From NCBI GenBank assembly GCA_003439945.1, contig QVRM01002420.1, forward strand, positions 97,192-161,191: 64,000 bases of DNA, read 5' to 3'. Below the pieces are notes generated by a model. The model was given only the letters and a program-made list of their open reading frames with translations. It was not told the DNA's origin and ran no database searches. Position 1 is the first letter of the stretch, and each line of letters begins with the position of its first letter. Origin of the DNA: Dermanyssus gallinae (taxonomy: Eukaryota; Arthropoda; Arachnida; Mesostigmata; Dermanyssidae). Positions 24,296 through 35,316 of the stretch are shown here, one piece after another. The position numbers were made by a program, and so were the translations under genes.

Positions 24296-27200
24296 ATGCG
24301 TTCGACGGTGCTGCCAGCATCAACCTCTTCTGACTTCACGGTCCTTGGTCGCTGGCAGAGGCTCGCCGCGCGGAAGATGTTCGCCAGCAGTTGGCGAATT
24401 CGTCGACTCCTTCAGCAGCACATCGGCGTCCGAAAAGTCCGTTTTGTGACGATTGTAGTCGCGTTTGCGCTTCTCTACCTGCTCTACCGCTACATGACAG
24501 GCGCGACCAGAACTAGCGTAAGACATTGTGCAAAAATGGATATGTATAGCAGTGTCGATATCAATTGATATATATATATATATATATAAAGTGATGATTT
24601 CTTAATCATTTACAATACGTTTGCACACTCGGCTGTGCTCGCCGTATATATATATATATATAGTTGTTCCCTGCATATTTGCTATTAAAGTATTTTTTTC
24701 AACGATGCTCAAACATGCCGTAAGCGATACCGCTGGAACTTAGAATGCTGCTGCCACAACGGGGACTGTTGGGGAAATCCTAGATATATAAATCAACATG
24801 TCCGCTTATATTTCTACAAGCGCTCCCTCTCGAGAGTGTACTTCGGTATGCATGTCAATCGAAGAATAAATTCGTCCACCTGTTGTCATCTATAATACTG
24901 TTATAGTATTCAGACTTAATTAAGTATAAGTAGGGTATTCTTGTTTACCTAATAGGGAACTCTATGTAGATCTGATAAGCGGTAGTCAAACGCGTTTGGC
25001 TTCTGATGATTTCTATCGGTGTCGGTTTTGTTTGTTTAGTTACCTACGACACTTTGCGTGGCTGTTCTCTCGACGGCGACAGCTGAAGGATCTACAAGAC
25101 GAGATGCCTGTCGGAACAGCTGGTTGAGTCTCGTCTCACCGGGCGACCGTGACATGATGAAGGCATTCTTCTTTCTCGGGAAACCCGTTCAAGATAAGCC
25201 GGCTTCTCAGCAGCATACGGAACGCGAACAATTGTCCGCCACAAACAGACTAGTTGTCAACAAAGATGAACAAAGTCAGACCGAGTCCGTTGTTGATGGT
25301 CTTTCCAGGAACGACCCGATCAGACTATCGCTGGAGCAGGAGCGTCGGCAACATGGTACGTGAAGTGTACGGGGAGTGTCTGCTGCGTAGTTGTTTCCCC
25401 GTTTTTATCTCCGTTTCCCATGAACTCCCATTTTTTAAGAAAAAGCCAACAGTTACCATCCAAAGAGCTTGAATTGTATCCCACAACTCTTGCCCGGGTG
25501 AGCAGTGAGTGCAGAGCTACTGTCGAATTTTGTAAAAAGGGTTCCTACCACACGGAGTTCGTCAGCCAGTGCCGCCTCCCCTGATTTCAGCTTTTTTCCC
25601 GACGAATGAAGTCCATGCTGTATTGTTGGTATACTATCGCTCAAATATCTTGGATGAACTAGTGGATTTATACGGCACCTCATTGGCAGACAAATCACCT
25701 AGATGCATTTACAATTCATCAACTATAGGGTCTTGTCGCATTCGTAGTTGTTCCAATTGCTCTACAACAATTTGCTGCGTAAAAGCACACCTTTGGAGGA
25801 CATGCACAAGTGATGCTATGTTTCTCATAGTACAGGAAATAAATAAAAGTAGACTATTAAGGTGATTGAATAGAACCTCCGTTTTTAAAAATTCGTATCT
25901 TTGTCGTAGGCCAAAACGCTGTCTCCTGTCTAAATATAGGGCACTTTGACGATATCGGAAATCTTAACATGATTGGTGTCATTAAGGTGTAACAGGTTGT
26001 GCTGCGCTCTTTTGGCAGGTGATATTGTCGAGCTGCATATGGATGATGTCTACGCAAACCTGACGCTGAAGCTGATCCAGGCAATCCAGTATCTTGCCGC
26101 AAACGAAAACTGCCAGTTTATTTTGAAGGTATCTTATAAAATAATATACAGTTGTAAATGATGGTTCATTCTACTCAAATCCATGGTCTCAGTAAGGACG
26201 AACCACAATAGTCGTAATTTTGTACGTTCATGGATTATGACTTATAGGCTGACGACGACACGTTTGCTCGTGTCGACCTAATATTGGCTGAACTGGCCAG
26301 TATGACGTTGGACAGATGGCTCTACTGGGGATACTTCACAGGAAGAGCAGCCGTTTATCACAAGGGAAGGTGAGCCTCTTGCGTAGAATGTATACTCGTA
26401 TGTAGGAATGTGCATTTCATCCGGACACCGTAGGCCAGTCTAAGGTACCCACAAGATTTCCTATGCGTCTTTCTAGACATTGTAAAACTATCGCAAAAAA
26501 AGCACTCATTGAGCACGCACCATATTCCCCGTACTTACTAGTTTAAACCACCATTTATCCGGGTCGCTCCACAACCTTTTTGCCATTAAAATACATCGTA
26601 TCAGAAGCTGGACAATGAGTGTAATGATTCCTATTCTCCAGGAATAGGTACTTCTAGCAATGGGGAACAGATGAGTTCACTGATCGTTTGCGATTCAGGG
26701 TTACAGAAAAATGGGAACACTCTTAATAAACAGGTTTTTCTTAACTTTGAGGAAGATGTTTGAAGTGGCCCAACTGCGCTGTCAGTTAACTTGCAAGGAC
26801 TTGGCAGGTTTTACTACTTGAAGCCTACCAGAATTGACATCGGTTACTAAAATTATTTGCGCACTTTAACCGTCTAACGTTCGTTTGAATAGTGTGGACT
26901 CAGTGAAATTGTAACAAACTTCTAAAATATAACGGTGTTTCAGGTGGGCGGAAAGCGACTGGTTTCTTTGCGATCGGTACCTCCCGTACGCGCGCGGGGG
27001 AGGCTACGTATTCTCCGGCGGATTAGCAGCTTTCATTGCAGGGCACGCTCACTTATGGCAGAGGTAAAATACTTTTCGGGCTGAACCTCAGCCAAGATTT
27101 AACGTCCACGGGACTGCTTATTTGCAATGCTTCATAGACGGACCCCCATAAATACATAATGTGAATCATAAGTTCGTAACATGGAATGCTAGCATAAACC

Positions 27201-29079
27201 GGACAAAGACAATGTACGTTTTATTATTTAATATAGCCCCCCGAGGATTAACACACCTGTTCCAACGACGATCCTCAAGGGCCTTTTTACCACGAACTAA
27301 ATATTCAGCATATTTAGACGGAACATACTTGTCTACGACGGATATCACATCATTGTTGCTTTTATATCTCTTTTCGGAGAGATATTTTTAAGGTCCTCAA
27401 ACAGACCAAAAAAGTCGCACGAGGCCTGATCTGGAAAATATAGAGGATGTTCCACAATTTGGAACCTTAGCTTTCGTAATTTAGCCATCTCTATTAGAGA
27501 CATGTGGATAAGAGTAGAAGTCTTAGTGTTTTGGTGAAACGGCACAGTCCTCTTCAGCCCGGGCTGTAGTGTTACGACACGTTCATTCAACTGGTTCAAG
27601 AGTGTTGCTTAACACTCTCCAGTGATTGCTCCTCTCGTAGAAGACAGTCGACTAACATGCAAATGCCTTTTGCATCCCAGAAAACAGTCGACAAACCATT
27701 TCCAATCGAGTCACGCTTCCTAACCCTTCGCCGCGTAAGCTTCACTCGCTGGTGGGTTTTCCTGGAGCGAAGCGGTGAACGCTAGTCACCGCTTACGAAT
27801 CAGTCCAAACAGTCCTGCGGATTTTGTCTTAAGAGGCCCAAATTGCTTTTCAGAACTGACATGAGTGTCAATTTTTTGCTCCACTGTTAGGTCGTATGGT
27901 CGCTACTTCGCTTAAATGTTTTTTGTACATTTTTTTTGTTTGTTGGCGCACAATTTGATGTACTGCACTATGATGCCCATGGCCTCCGCTATTCCACACC
28001 AAATTCACAGAATTAACTAACAGTCAGCCATCACAGGTTGGTGTGCTTAAGCACAGTTTTCTCAACCGAAGTTGTTTGTGGTCGTCCAGAACGTGGCGCA
28101 TCCTTGATGATGACATTACCCCTTTTAAATAAGGCAATACACTCGGCGATGATACTTCGATAATTAGCGAATTAGCTCTGTAAACTGCATTAAATTTGTC
28201 TTTAACTTCCGTTGCAATTAAGCCTCCGAAGCAGAAGTGTTTTGTCACTACACAGTACATTTTGGTCTATTATCACTGGAGCACCTGACATGTCACATGT
28301 CAGTGGAGGCCTTATATATTTGTTTTTGCTTTTTTACGGCCTTTCCGGCGCTGTAATCAGCATGATATTTAAAACTTGTAAACAGGCGTTTTTGAAAACG
28401 TTGGTCCACCTCATATATACATTGGTTGATATATGTGTTGCATATTTATAGGTGGCGGGAGATTGGCGCTATTAAAACAACTCAAGTCAGAGCTTCTACT
28501 CCGTAAGATACATGCCGAATGGGACGTAGGTTTCTTGAGATGTGCTGATTGTTAGTGAAGTGTTGTAAGTAAAAGCCATGCTGTGACGTCATGGTAATCC
28601 CATACAATGAGATAAGTACTCAAGCATTAAATTCGTATTAAAATGTTTTGCCGGCTTCCCTTAGATATTTTAGCGAGGATGTGTCATTTGGCGTGTGGAC
28701 GGCCGGGCTTCTGCTTAAACGGGTTCATGATCCCCGATTCGATACCGAGTACTCGTCGAGGTAAGTTCGATTTGTTGTGCTTTCTTTAGACACTGCAGAA
28801 AATGTTTGTTTAAACGCTGGTTTTTCGGCCGATAATTCCGATAAAATTTATATATATTATATACTATTGTATACACTACATTGGTAACTAAATAGTATTT
28901 AAAAATACTTTGATTATTAATTAATAATTCGATGGAACATGTTCTAAAAATGCTTACCACTTTCTTGCTTAACTGAGTGTTTCGTTAAGCACTTATTTTT
29001 CTTTAGAGGCGTCTCAGTATAGTGTATGAATAAACAGCTCGTTGGGGCTGTGTGCAAAGTATGTAACTATGCTTCATGC

Positions 29080-29114
<35 letters not shown>

Positions 29115-29357
29115 TTTTAAGCACATGACGTGGGTATCGTCGTGGTTACCACGTTATGTGCTTAAAAGAAAATTGTTATGAAATTGACGAATGCGTATGT
29201 AAATAGTGTGGCGAGTGCAATATTGGACGTTACCATATACTCACTTGCTCGTTTATCGAAACACCGTCACTACAAGCACGTGTTAAGGATATTCTTAGCC
29301 TACAAAATGATATGTGAACCTTTGTACTACATTACCAATTTATGTGGAATAAACTTG

Positions 29358-29400
<43 letters not shown>

Positions 29401-29902
29401 GTTTATCTTTAATCATAAATAAAGTTTTGTTTGGTTTTTGGTTGGAAAGTTTGGGAAATGTAATTCAAACATCTACTAAAGTGTAGAATCGATTTCAGTA
29501 GGCCAACCTAGATTTAAGTGTCACCCAAGCCAAACATTAGTCGTTAGGTGATCTCACACAGGCGTTTTTGACGTTGTCGTTGCTGCTCCGTTCCGACGCA
29601 GAGGCTGTTTGAACTCGTACCTCGTGACGCACAAGCAAACATCGGATGAGATGTTGCGCAAAATCGACCGGCTGCGCAAGACGGGCCGGCTATGCGCGAG
29701 CGAAGCCGAGACGCGTCCGGCCTATCGCTACAATTGGCAACTACCCCCCACGCAGTGCTGCGACCAGCCAAACGACCCGACAGCCTCCCAACTACGCCGA
29801 CCTCGTCGTCGGTCACGGCAGCAACAACAACAACAGCAACAAGAACAAGAGCGCAAACAACAACCACAACAACAAGAACAGCAACGGCCGCTGCAACAAT
29901 AG
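24296..29902 (+). CDS. B3GALT6: beta-1,3-galactosyltransferase 6 (glycosaminoglycan linker), 7 exons
   Basis: The exons are 24296-24517, 25040-25355, 26019-26128, 26248-26369, 26944-27063, 28665-28760 and 29602-29902. All are GT..AG with matching phases, giving 428 codons plus stop. The enzyme adds the second galactose of the proteoglycan linker tetrasaccharide in the Golgi. The chain has a type II signal-anchor (about residues 50-66), then [10 protein letters not shown] (94-103), [10 protein letters not shown]...LTLK, the metal-binding DDD at 218-220 (KADDDTFAR), [29 protein letters not shown] (300-308), DPRFDTEY and a NSYLVTHK...TQCC end (333-382). Each of these matches the B3GALT6 pattern in the expected order. 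The family normally ends soon after the CC pair. Here 46 more residues follow, mostly Gln from a CAA/CAG tract, so the chain is about 100 residues longer than the human enzyme. An upstream in-frame start at 24194 is possible. Intron 5 hosts a SINE and a mariner relic. Confidence 0.95.
24744..24832 (+). repeat. dispersed repeat R2, copy 2
   Basis: The order ATGCTGCTGCCACAACGGGG, ACTGTTGGGGAAATCCTAGA, then ACATGTCCGCTTAT matches 11449-11525 with scattered differences. It lies in intron 1 of B3GALT6, after two (AT)n arrays at about 24568-24588 and 24643-24662. Confidence 0.65.
27072..27161 (-). mobile_element. tRNA-derived SINE, 5'-truncated copy
   Basis: The reverse complement matches the 3' half of the SINE at 17869-18048 (TTTTCGGGCTGAACCTCAGC, TTTAACGTCCACGGGACTGC, CCCCCATAAATACA). 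The promoter half is missing. It sits at the start of B3GALT6 intron 5. Confidence 0.75.
27230..28262 (-). pseudogene. mariner-type transposase relic in B3GALT6 intron 5
   Basis: On the minus strand, 28260-28030 reads as a mariner N-terminal helix-turn-helix region ([20 protein letters not shown] and a later [14 protein letters not shown]). The segment 27600-27230 reads as the C-terminal end. It has [12 protein letters not shown] at the second catalytic position, [20 protein letters not shown] at the third, and [13 protein letters not shown] at the end, a typical mariner C-terminus. Asp has become Asn or is out of place in the HQDN box, and the middle of the gene is broken, so it is inactive. 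It sits antisense to the host gene within an intron. It differs clearly from the relic at 4.75-5.68 kb, so it belongs to another mariner lineage. Confidence 0.75.
29114..29168. repeat. inverted repeat / hairpin
   Basis: A 20-bp stem (CTTTTAAGCACATGACGTGG against CCACGTTATGTGCTTAAAAG) with one mismatch encloses a loop of about 15 nt. It lies in B3GALT6 intron 6, right after an (AT)n array at 29083-29112. Confidence 0.85.
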
Positions 29903-30125
29903 CAAAAACAGTTACATAACAATTACAACAGTAACAACAAATAATCACAGAAGCACAAACGTAACAACAAGAATCATCAGAACAACAACGCTAACGAAAC
30001 CTATCAGACACCTTCTTCTCTTTGCAACTATTAGGACCAGTCTATTACTGGCGACTGGCGAACAATAACAATAACAACGAGAACGGCAACAACAACAACA
30101 GTAACAACGAGAACGACAACAACGA
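29815..30125. repeat. (CAA)n-rich tract over B3GALT6 3' end
   Basis: An imperfect CAA/AAC run begins inside the last coding exon, where it encodes the Gln-rich tail. It continues past the stop for about 220 bp. Confidence 0.85.
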
Positions 30126-30542
30126 CGGTATAAATACCGAGAAAAACAAGCGCACCTTTTGAAGTCAACGTTTTAACTGACAGTTGTAGCACTTTGGGAC
30201 TGACAGCTTGATATTCATATCAGCGACAACAATGGCAAAAGATCATCAGGCAGTGATAACGGCATGCATGTGGTCGTTGCACAGGTTTACTCTGTATTTT
30301 TGAATTATGACTCCGTATATTATAATTTAAAAAAGTATACATTTTTTAGCTAAAATTCTAAAATAGTTTAATAGCTCTTCACATGACACGCCCGAATTTG
30401 ATATATATATATATATATATATTGTGTGTTTCGATGTATAAACTATGTATATATTACAATGTACAAACATGTGTGGTGTACCCTAAGCGCTATCATCTTC
30501 ATTTTAGCCACACGTTTGTTGGCATAAAGTTTTTATTTTTTT

Positions 30543-30548
30543 AATAAA
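30543..30548 (+). promoter_or_regulatory. possible polyadenylation signal for B3GALT6
   Basis: A canonical AATAAA lies about 640 bp past the B3GALT6 stop, in sequence free of other features. No downstream GT-rich element stands out, so the assignment rests on position alone. Confidence 0.3.
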
Positions 30549-32445
30549 AGTTCTCTATTATATTTAACTATTGAACAATTTAATTTAATCATAAATTGGT
30601 TGCTATGCATTTCACTAGTTAGTATATCGTCTCCGCAAAATAACCTGAGCGTTACATCAAAAAACTGTAAAGTCTGTCGCAATTCGAAATCATTGCACCG
30701 TCTATCGTGAAAGTGACACAGTCAATTTATGGAGAATAACGGATTCTCTATAAATTCTCTATTTCTTTTCAGTCTGATTTGTGACCACTAATGTGGGCAA
30801 CATGATTAACCGTTGGCCACGGCCCAATTAGCGGGAAGTTCACTTGCCCAATATTTGAAAACTGATCGAACAGCAATTAAGAACTTCAGCACCAAAAGCA
30901 GTGTTCTCATAGATCTTTTCACGCAAATACTAACTAACAGGGCGACGCAATATCGGAGCGTTGTGTTGTCCTATATTTCATACAGGTGCAAAGCTGTACG
31001 TATATGACTATTTTGTCATCGTTTTTGTAACAAGCAAAATCGTTTAGGAACTATGAGGCATACCATGTGTTCTCAGTTGGGAACTTAGCGTCATTTGGAA
31101 TTCACCATATAAAAGTCTACTTACGCTGCTAGGAACATATTCATGTGACACGGCTAGATTATTACGGTTAGGCTTTCCAGCCCGGGAATAGTGCGCTTAA
31201 ATCTGTTTTTTTTTTACTTTGATTAGCTTATAGTATCCGACGCCTCGATCAAGTGTTGTGACAATTTGGAACGACTGGAGGGGCATTTGTAGAAACCGTT
31301 TTACCTGTGCATCACATCGAAGTCATTTTTTACACGCTTGCCAGTAAGCACAACTTTTGCGTGCATGCGTTTAGTCACTTCGTAAGTGGGGTGGGGAGTT
31401 AGAAGATTACGACGAGAACAAGTTGAGCATATCTGGTATCAGCCTGGCGCCTCTACCTAGAACTAGAGAACACCACTCATTAGGAGAATTCGCAACATGA
31501 AATAATTTTTACCTGCGAACACAACAACGATGTCCTCCTTGGTGTCTGTGTTTGGTTTGTTCGCCGTGAATAGACCCTTCGCCGTCCTTGCGTTTTCAAC
31601 CTTGTATGATGCCAATCATTTCACACTCACACAACCTTCTCAAAAAAGTTGGGTGCATCCTACTGTTATCATTCGGAACCTCTACTACACTTCGTGGGAC
31701 AACCGATCAATAGAAAACACATGACGGAAATCACAGACTTGGTTTCATCCACATAACTTGGTTTGGAGCAACGCTGGTCGACCATTTCTATAAACTAGCC
31801 AACAGAAGAGCGGAGTTAAGGCTAGATATCAGATATAATTTTTGATCCTAAAGCCCTCTGCAAGCACCAAATCCTACAGGTAATCCCTACGCGATTTCTC
31901 TTCATGACCATCAAAATGTATCAGCACTCCAATAAACTCTTCTAGTGTTAAAAAGTTTTCTTACCCAGGTGCAGCAAGCTGATACGTATGGATCAGCCTT
32001 GTTGTGCATAGCGATACACAGATCGCCGCTTTAAACATTCACTTGAAATTTCAAGGTACACAAATTCAAATAAACCAGAATCCGGGAAAAAAGTTCGTCA
32101 GAAAATAGTGATCTAATGGATCAGTGACACGGGCGCTTAAGCTTACAAAATGCCTACTTCGCTCTTTATGTCCTATACGTAAGTTTTTCGACTTCACGAC
32201 TCATTTGTGTTCTTCGACGTAACGACATTTGAGAGCGACCGACAAGTCTCAAGTTTCGCGAAGATACACAGGTTTTCTAAATGTTAGATAATATATTATT
32301 TGCTACCTTTCGAATACTACATTAAAACTATTTTATGTGATAATAAAGACGCGTTTTATTTTTTGTTTTGCGGCTCTCTGGGATCTCAGTCGCCTGAAAA
32401 CAGGCTAGAAACTTGAAAGATCTTTTTGCAGGGTATTAACAGTGC

Positions 32446-32447
<2 letters not shown>

Positions 32448-32500
<53 letters not shown>
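32448..32500. repeat. (AT)n array
   Basis: About 26 perfect units. Confidence 0.95.
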
Positions 32501-32503
<3 letters not shown>

Positions 32504-33458
32504 GATCTTTGTTTGTATGTAAGCGGAATGCCTTTGATGCATACACGCGTAAGCAACAATTAAAACAACTCTTATAAAGTATTGAGTACTTAATTAATTA
32601 TTATTTGACAAAATTTCTTTTTGCACACCGGTTTTTCATTTTGTTCGTTTGAAAGTACACGTGGACCACTCGATAGCCTAATAAGGACATTACGCTCGCT
32701 CTCGAGTAAAGACATTTTCAAATTTGAAATTTCCGTATTGGCCTATCTTGACTAGCCCAAACGTGTCAGTGTTTTAAAAGTAATCCTTGTCATTAGTCGT
32801 CTTTTGACGTCACCGAGTTTCGTTGTTGTCTAGTTTGATACACTCGTTTCAACACGTACGTATGTTAAGCGTGCTGTGATCGGTTCAAAAAATACACAAT
32901 TTGCCATAGGTGGTACCTTCGCCGACGAGTGCTATCACAAGAACAACTTATTATATGATTTAAGTCATACGATCTTAAAATTACCAAGGATACTCTGAAT
33001 TTTTTTCTGGTGGAAGCGTACGAGATCCGGCTGGCTAGTGACATTGTCAGATAAATCAATCGTAAAAAAACAATGGTAACCATTGTTCCCACTCGCGCGG
33101 TGCCCACTCCCGTTTCACCGGGAATTAGGGATACAGATTAGGTAAAAATACCCATAAAATCAGACGCAATCAGTTGCAAACATGCTGTCATACTCATCGT
33201 GTTCAGCGTGCGGAAGGCTGCTCTAGCTTGCGGCTGAAGCAGTCTATGAAAGCCTCAAGCCCCTTCACTTTCGCAAAGCTTGCGAGAGCGCTACGCGGAA
33301 GCTGCACCGCAATGCACCTAACTAAGCAGACGTTGTTACTCATATACTGCTGCTGCTGCTACCACTGCTGCTGCGACCGGTCGACCAACCGACCGACCGA
33401 GTAGCTTGGAACTGCTGCTTGACAACAAGCCGCTTGCTTGACGAACTCGATCTCAGTA

Positions 33459-34931
33459 TCAGTTCTGTGCGTCTTCTTCTAGCGGTGGTGAGATCTCGCC
33501 TATGAGGTCGGCCTCCAGATTCAAGATCAACGACACCAGCGAGCTGTTCGATCCTCTTCTGTTGCCGTTGAATTCTGGATCCCCACACTCAAACGAGTCA
33601 GTGGGCAGTGAACAACTTTCCTCGTTCTGGCTCTCTTTTTCCGCTGACCCACTGTTCGGACAGACTTCCTGCTTCCTGCTAGTGGCCTTTGCTAGTGTAC
33701 TACAGTTCAAAGCTGCTGACGGTTGTGGCGGAGCCCGTTCGTCTGCTGACAAGTTGGACGGTGTCGGCACTGTCGCCAAAGTGCCGAGATCGAGATTCGT
33801 TGCCGACGAACGCCCAGGCCAGCACCAATTGTCGCCACCGTGCTGCGTAGCGGGTCCAGCGTCGTTGAGAACGTCGTACAAATAATCGCCATCGTACGCA
33901 TCTTGCAACGCTGTGATGTAAGTGACACACGCCTTACGATGAAGATTCTCCGAGTTTGATAGTGACGCCGATGCCGAAGATGCTGATGTCGCTGAGGTGG
34001 TCTGCGGGTCTTGTGGTGAGTTTAATGGCGGTGGGGGTGGCATTGAAAATGATGATGATAATGGTGGGTGTGGTGGTGGTGGTACAAATGCTGCTGCTGC
34101 TGCTACTGATGGTGTTGGTGCAGATGTTGCTGATGATGATGATGATGGAAATGGGGTCGCGACCGCCGCTGAGGGTGCCGATGGCATCGATGAGGTCAAC
34201 ACAGGAGCGAAATGGTGCGGTTGGTGCATGTGCTGACCGACGACGGACGACGGGACGACGCAGTACAGGTCGGTCGCATTTGGTTGCACCTTGGCGCCGC
34301 CAGCCTGGGGTGCGGCGTGGGGGTGGCTCACACGAACGTAGGCTGATGGCACATGATGGTCGTACGAGTAGAGTGGAGCTAACATTTTAGTCGGTGATCC
34401 CGACCGGGACGCTGGATAGTCGGCGACTGGCGGCGGGCCAACAGTGAACGCTCTGCGAATACGGGTCTACGGCCGACGATGCGAAAGTAGATGGAGATGG
34501 AGATGAAGACCAAGAAGATGGAGATGGAGATGAAGACCAAGAAGATGGAGACGGAAATGAAAACGAAGACGAAGACAATGACGACGGCGACGACAACGAC
34601 ACTGGCGACATCACTGAAGACGACCTTGGGCTTGATTGCGATGAGTACTCGGACCCAAACTCGTTGCCGTCTCGACGGGCCGCCGCCACCGACGCCAACG
34701 AAGACATGCCAGCGGAGAGCGCAGCTTGCTTTCGAGCTCGGGCACGCCGATTCTGTAACCATACGCGTATTTGCTTGTACGTGATGCCGAGCTGGTCAGC
34801 TACCTGCTCGACCTGATTCCGAGTAGGATATTGGGATCGGAGATAAAGCTCCTCAAGTTTGTCGCGCTCTTTCTCACTATACCGGTACTTCTGTTGAGGT
34901 GCTATCGTTGTTGGCACCGCCACCCCGGCCG
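33459..34931 (-). CDS. homeobox transcription factor, divergent homeodomain (partial model)
   Basis: The homeodomain exon starts after a CTGCAG acceptor at 34931. The homeodomain runs from about KYRYSEKERDKLEELYL to QIRVWLQNRRARARK. Leu16, Trp48, Asn51 and Arg53 are in place and residue 50 is Gln, but position 49 is Leu instead of the near-invariant Phe. The frame stops at 34387 after a Ser-rich stretch encoded by a 27-bp tandem repeat. A second, 308-codon frame begins at 34385 in the next register and ends at 33459. It is rich in Ser, Pro and Ala with His patches, as in activation domains, and ends in an acidic tail. The two are probably one protein joined by a small intron, possibly using the CAG near 34446, or broken by a repeat-length error. 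Upstream exons are not identified and the class is not recognised. It would act in the nucleus, binding DNA. Confidence 0.75.
34487..34575. repeat. coding tandem repeat in homeobox gene
   Basis: A 27-bp unit (GATGGAGATGGAGATGAAGA + CCAAGAA on the plus strand) is repeated about three times with decay. Being a multiple of three, it keeps the minus-strand frame open as Ser/Pro repeats. Confidence 0.85.
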
Positions 34932-35047
34932 CTGCAGTTGGCCTCCTACGAACGATAGTTCAAACGTAAGCACATATGCAGAGGTATGCATCGTTATTTG
35001 TGCACACACACACACAAATGTTTCATGCACGACCTTGTAACAACCAC

Positions 35048-35316
35048 TGATTCTGACTTCGTGCGTCTCCTGCTTAGATCCACCTATGAACCTATAATGA
35101 GATAGCTGTGACATGGTGCAAATACTTGGCGCGACTTAGAGATTCTATATTCTTAGGATCTATATATATATATATATATACCTTGATTCTGACTTCGTGC
35201 GTCTCCTGCTTATATCCACCTATGAACCTATAATGAGATAGCTGTGACATGGTGCAAATACTTGGCGCGACTTAGAGATTCTATGTTCTTAGGATCTATA
35301 TATATATATATATATA
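35048..35316. repeat. 136-bp direct tandem duplication, each unit ending in (AT)n
   Basis: Unit 1 is 35048-35181 and unit 2 is 35184-35316. They differ by only two substitutions over about 113 bp, plus the length of the (AT)n end. Each unit contains, on the minus strand, an ATG-led frame of about 22 codons (MSQLSHYRFIGG...). The unit lies just upstream of the homeodomain exon. Confidence 0.95.

Larger units (their letters stand above)
30126..33458. other. intergenic stretch
   Basis: It contains (AT)n arrays at about 30399-30421 and 32448-32500. Open frames are short and unsupported. I see no gene. Confidence 0.5.

Noticed and set aside
33502..34390. Plus-strand frames over the homeobox gene
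   Set aside because: Shadows of the Ser/Pro/Ala-rich minus-strand frame; Met/Val/Gly-rich composition comes from antisense repeats.
35048..35140. IGGSK-containing minus-strand frame as a Pax paired-domain exon
   Set aside because: Only five residues match, nothing else of the paired domain is present, and the phase does not fit the homeodomain exon.
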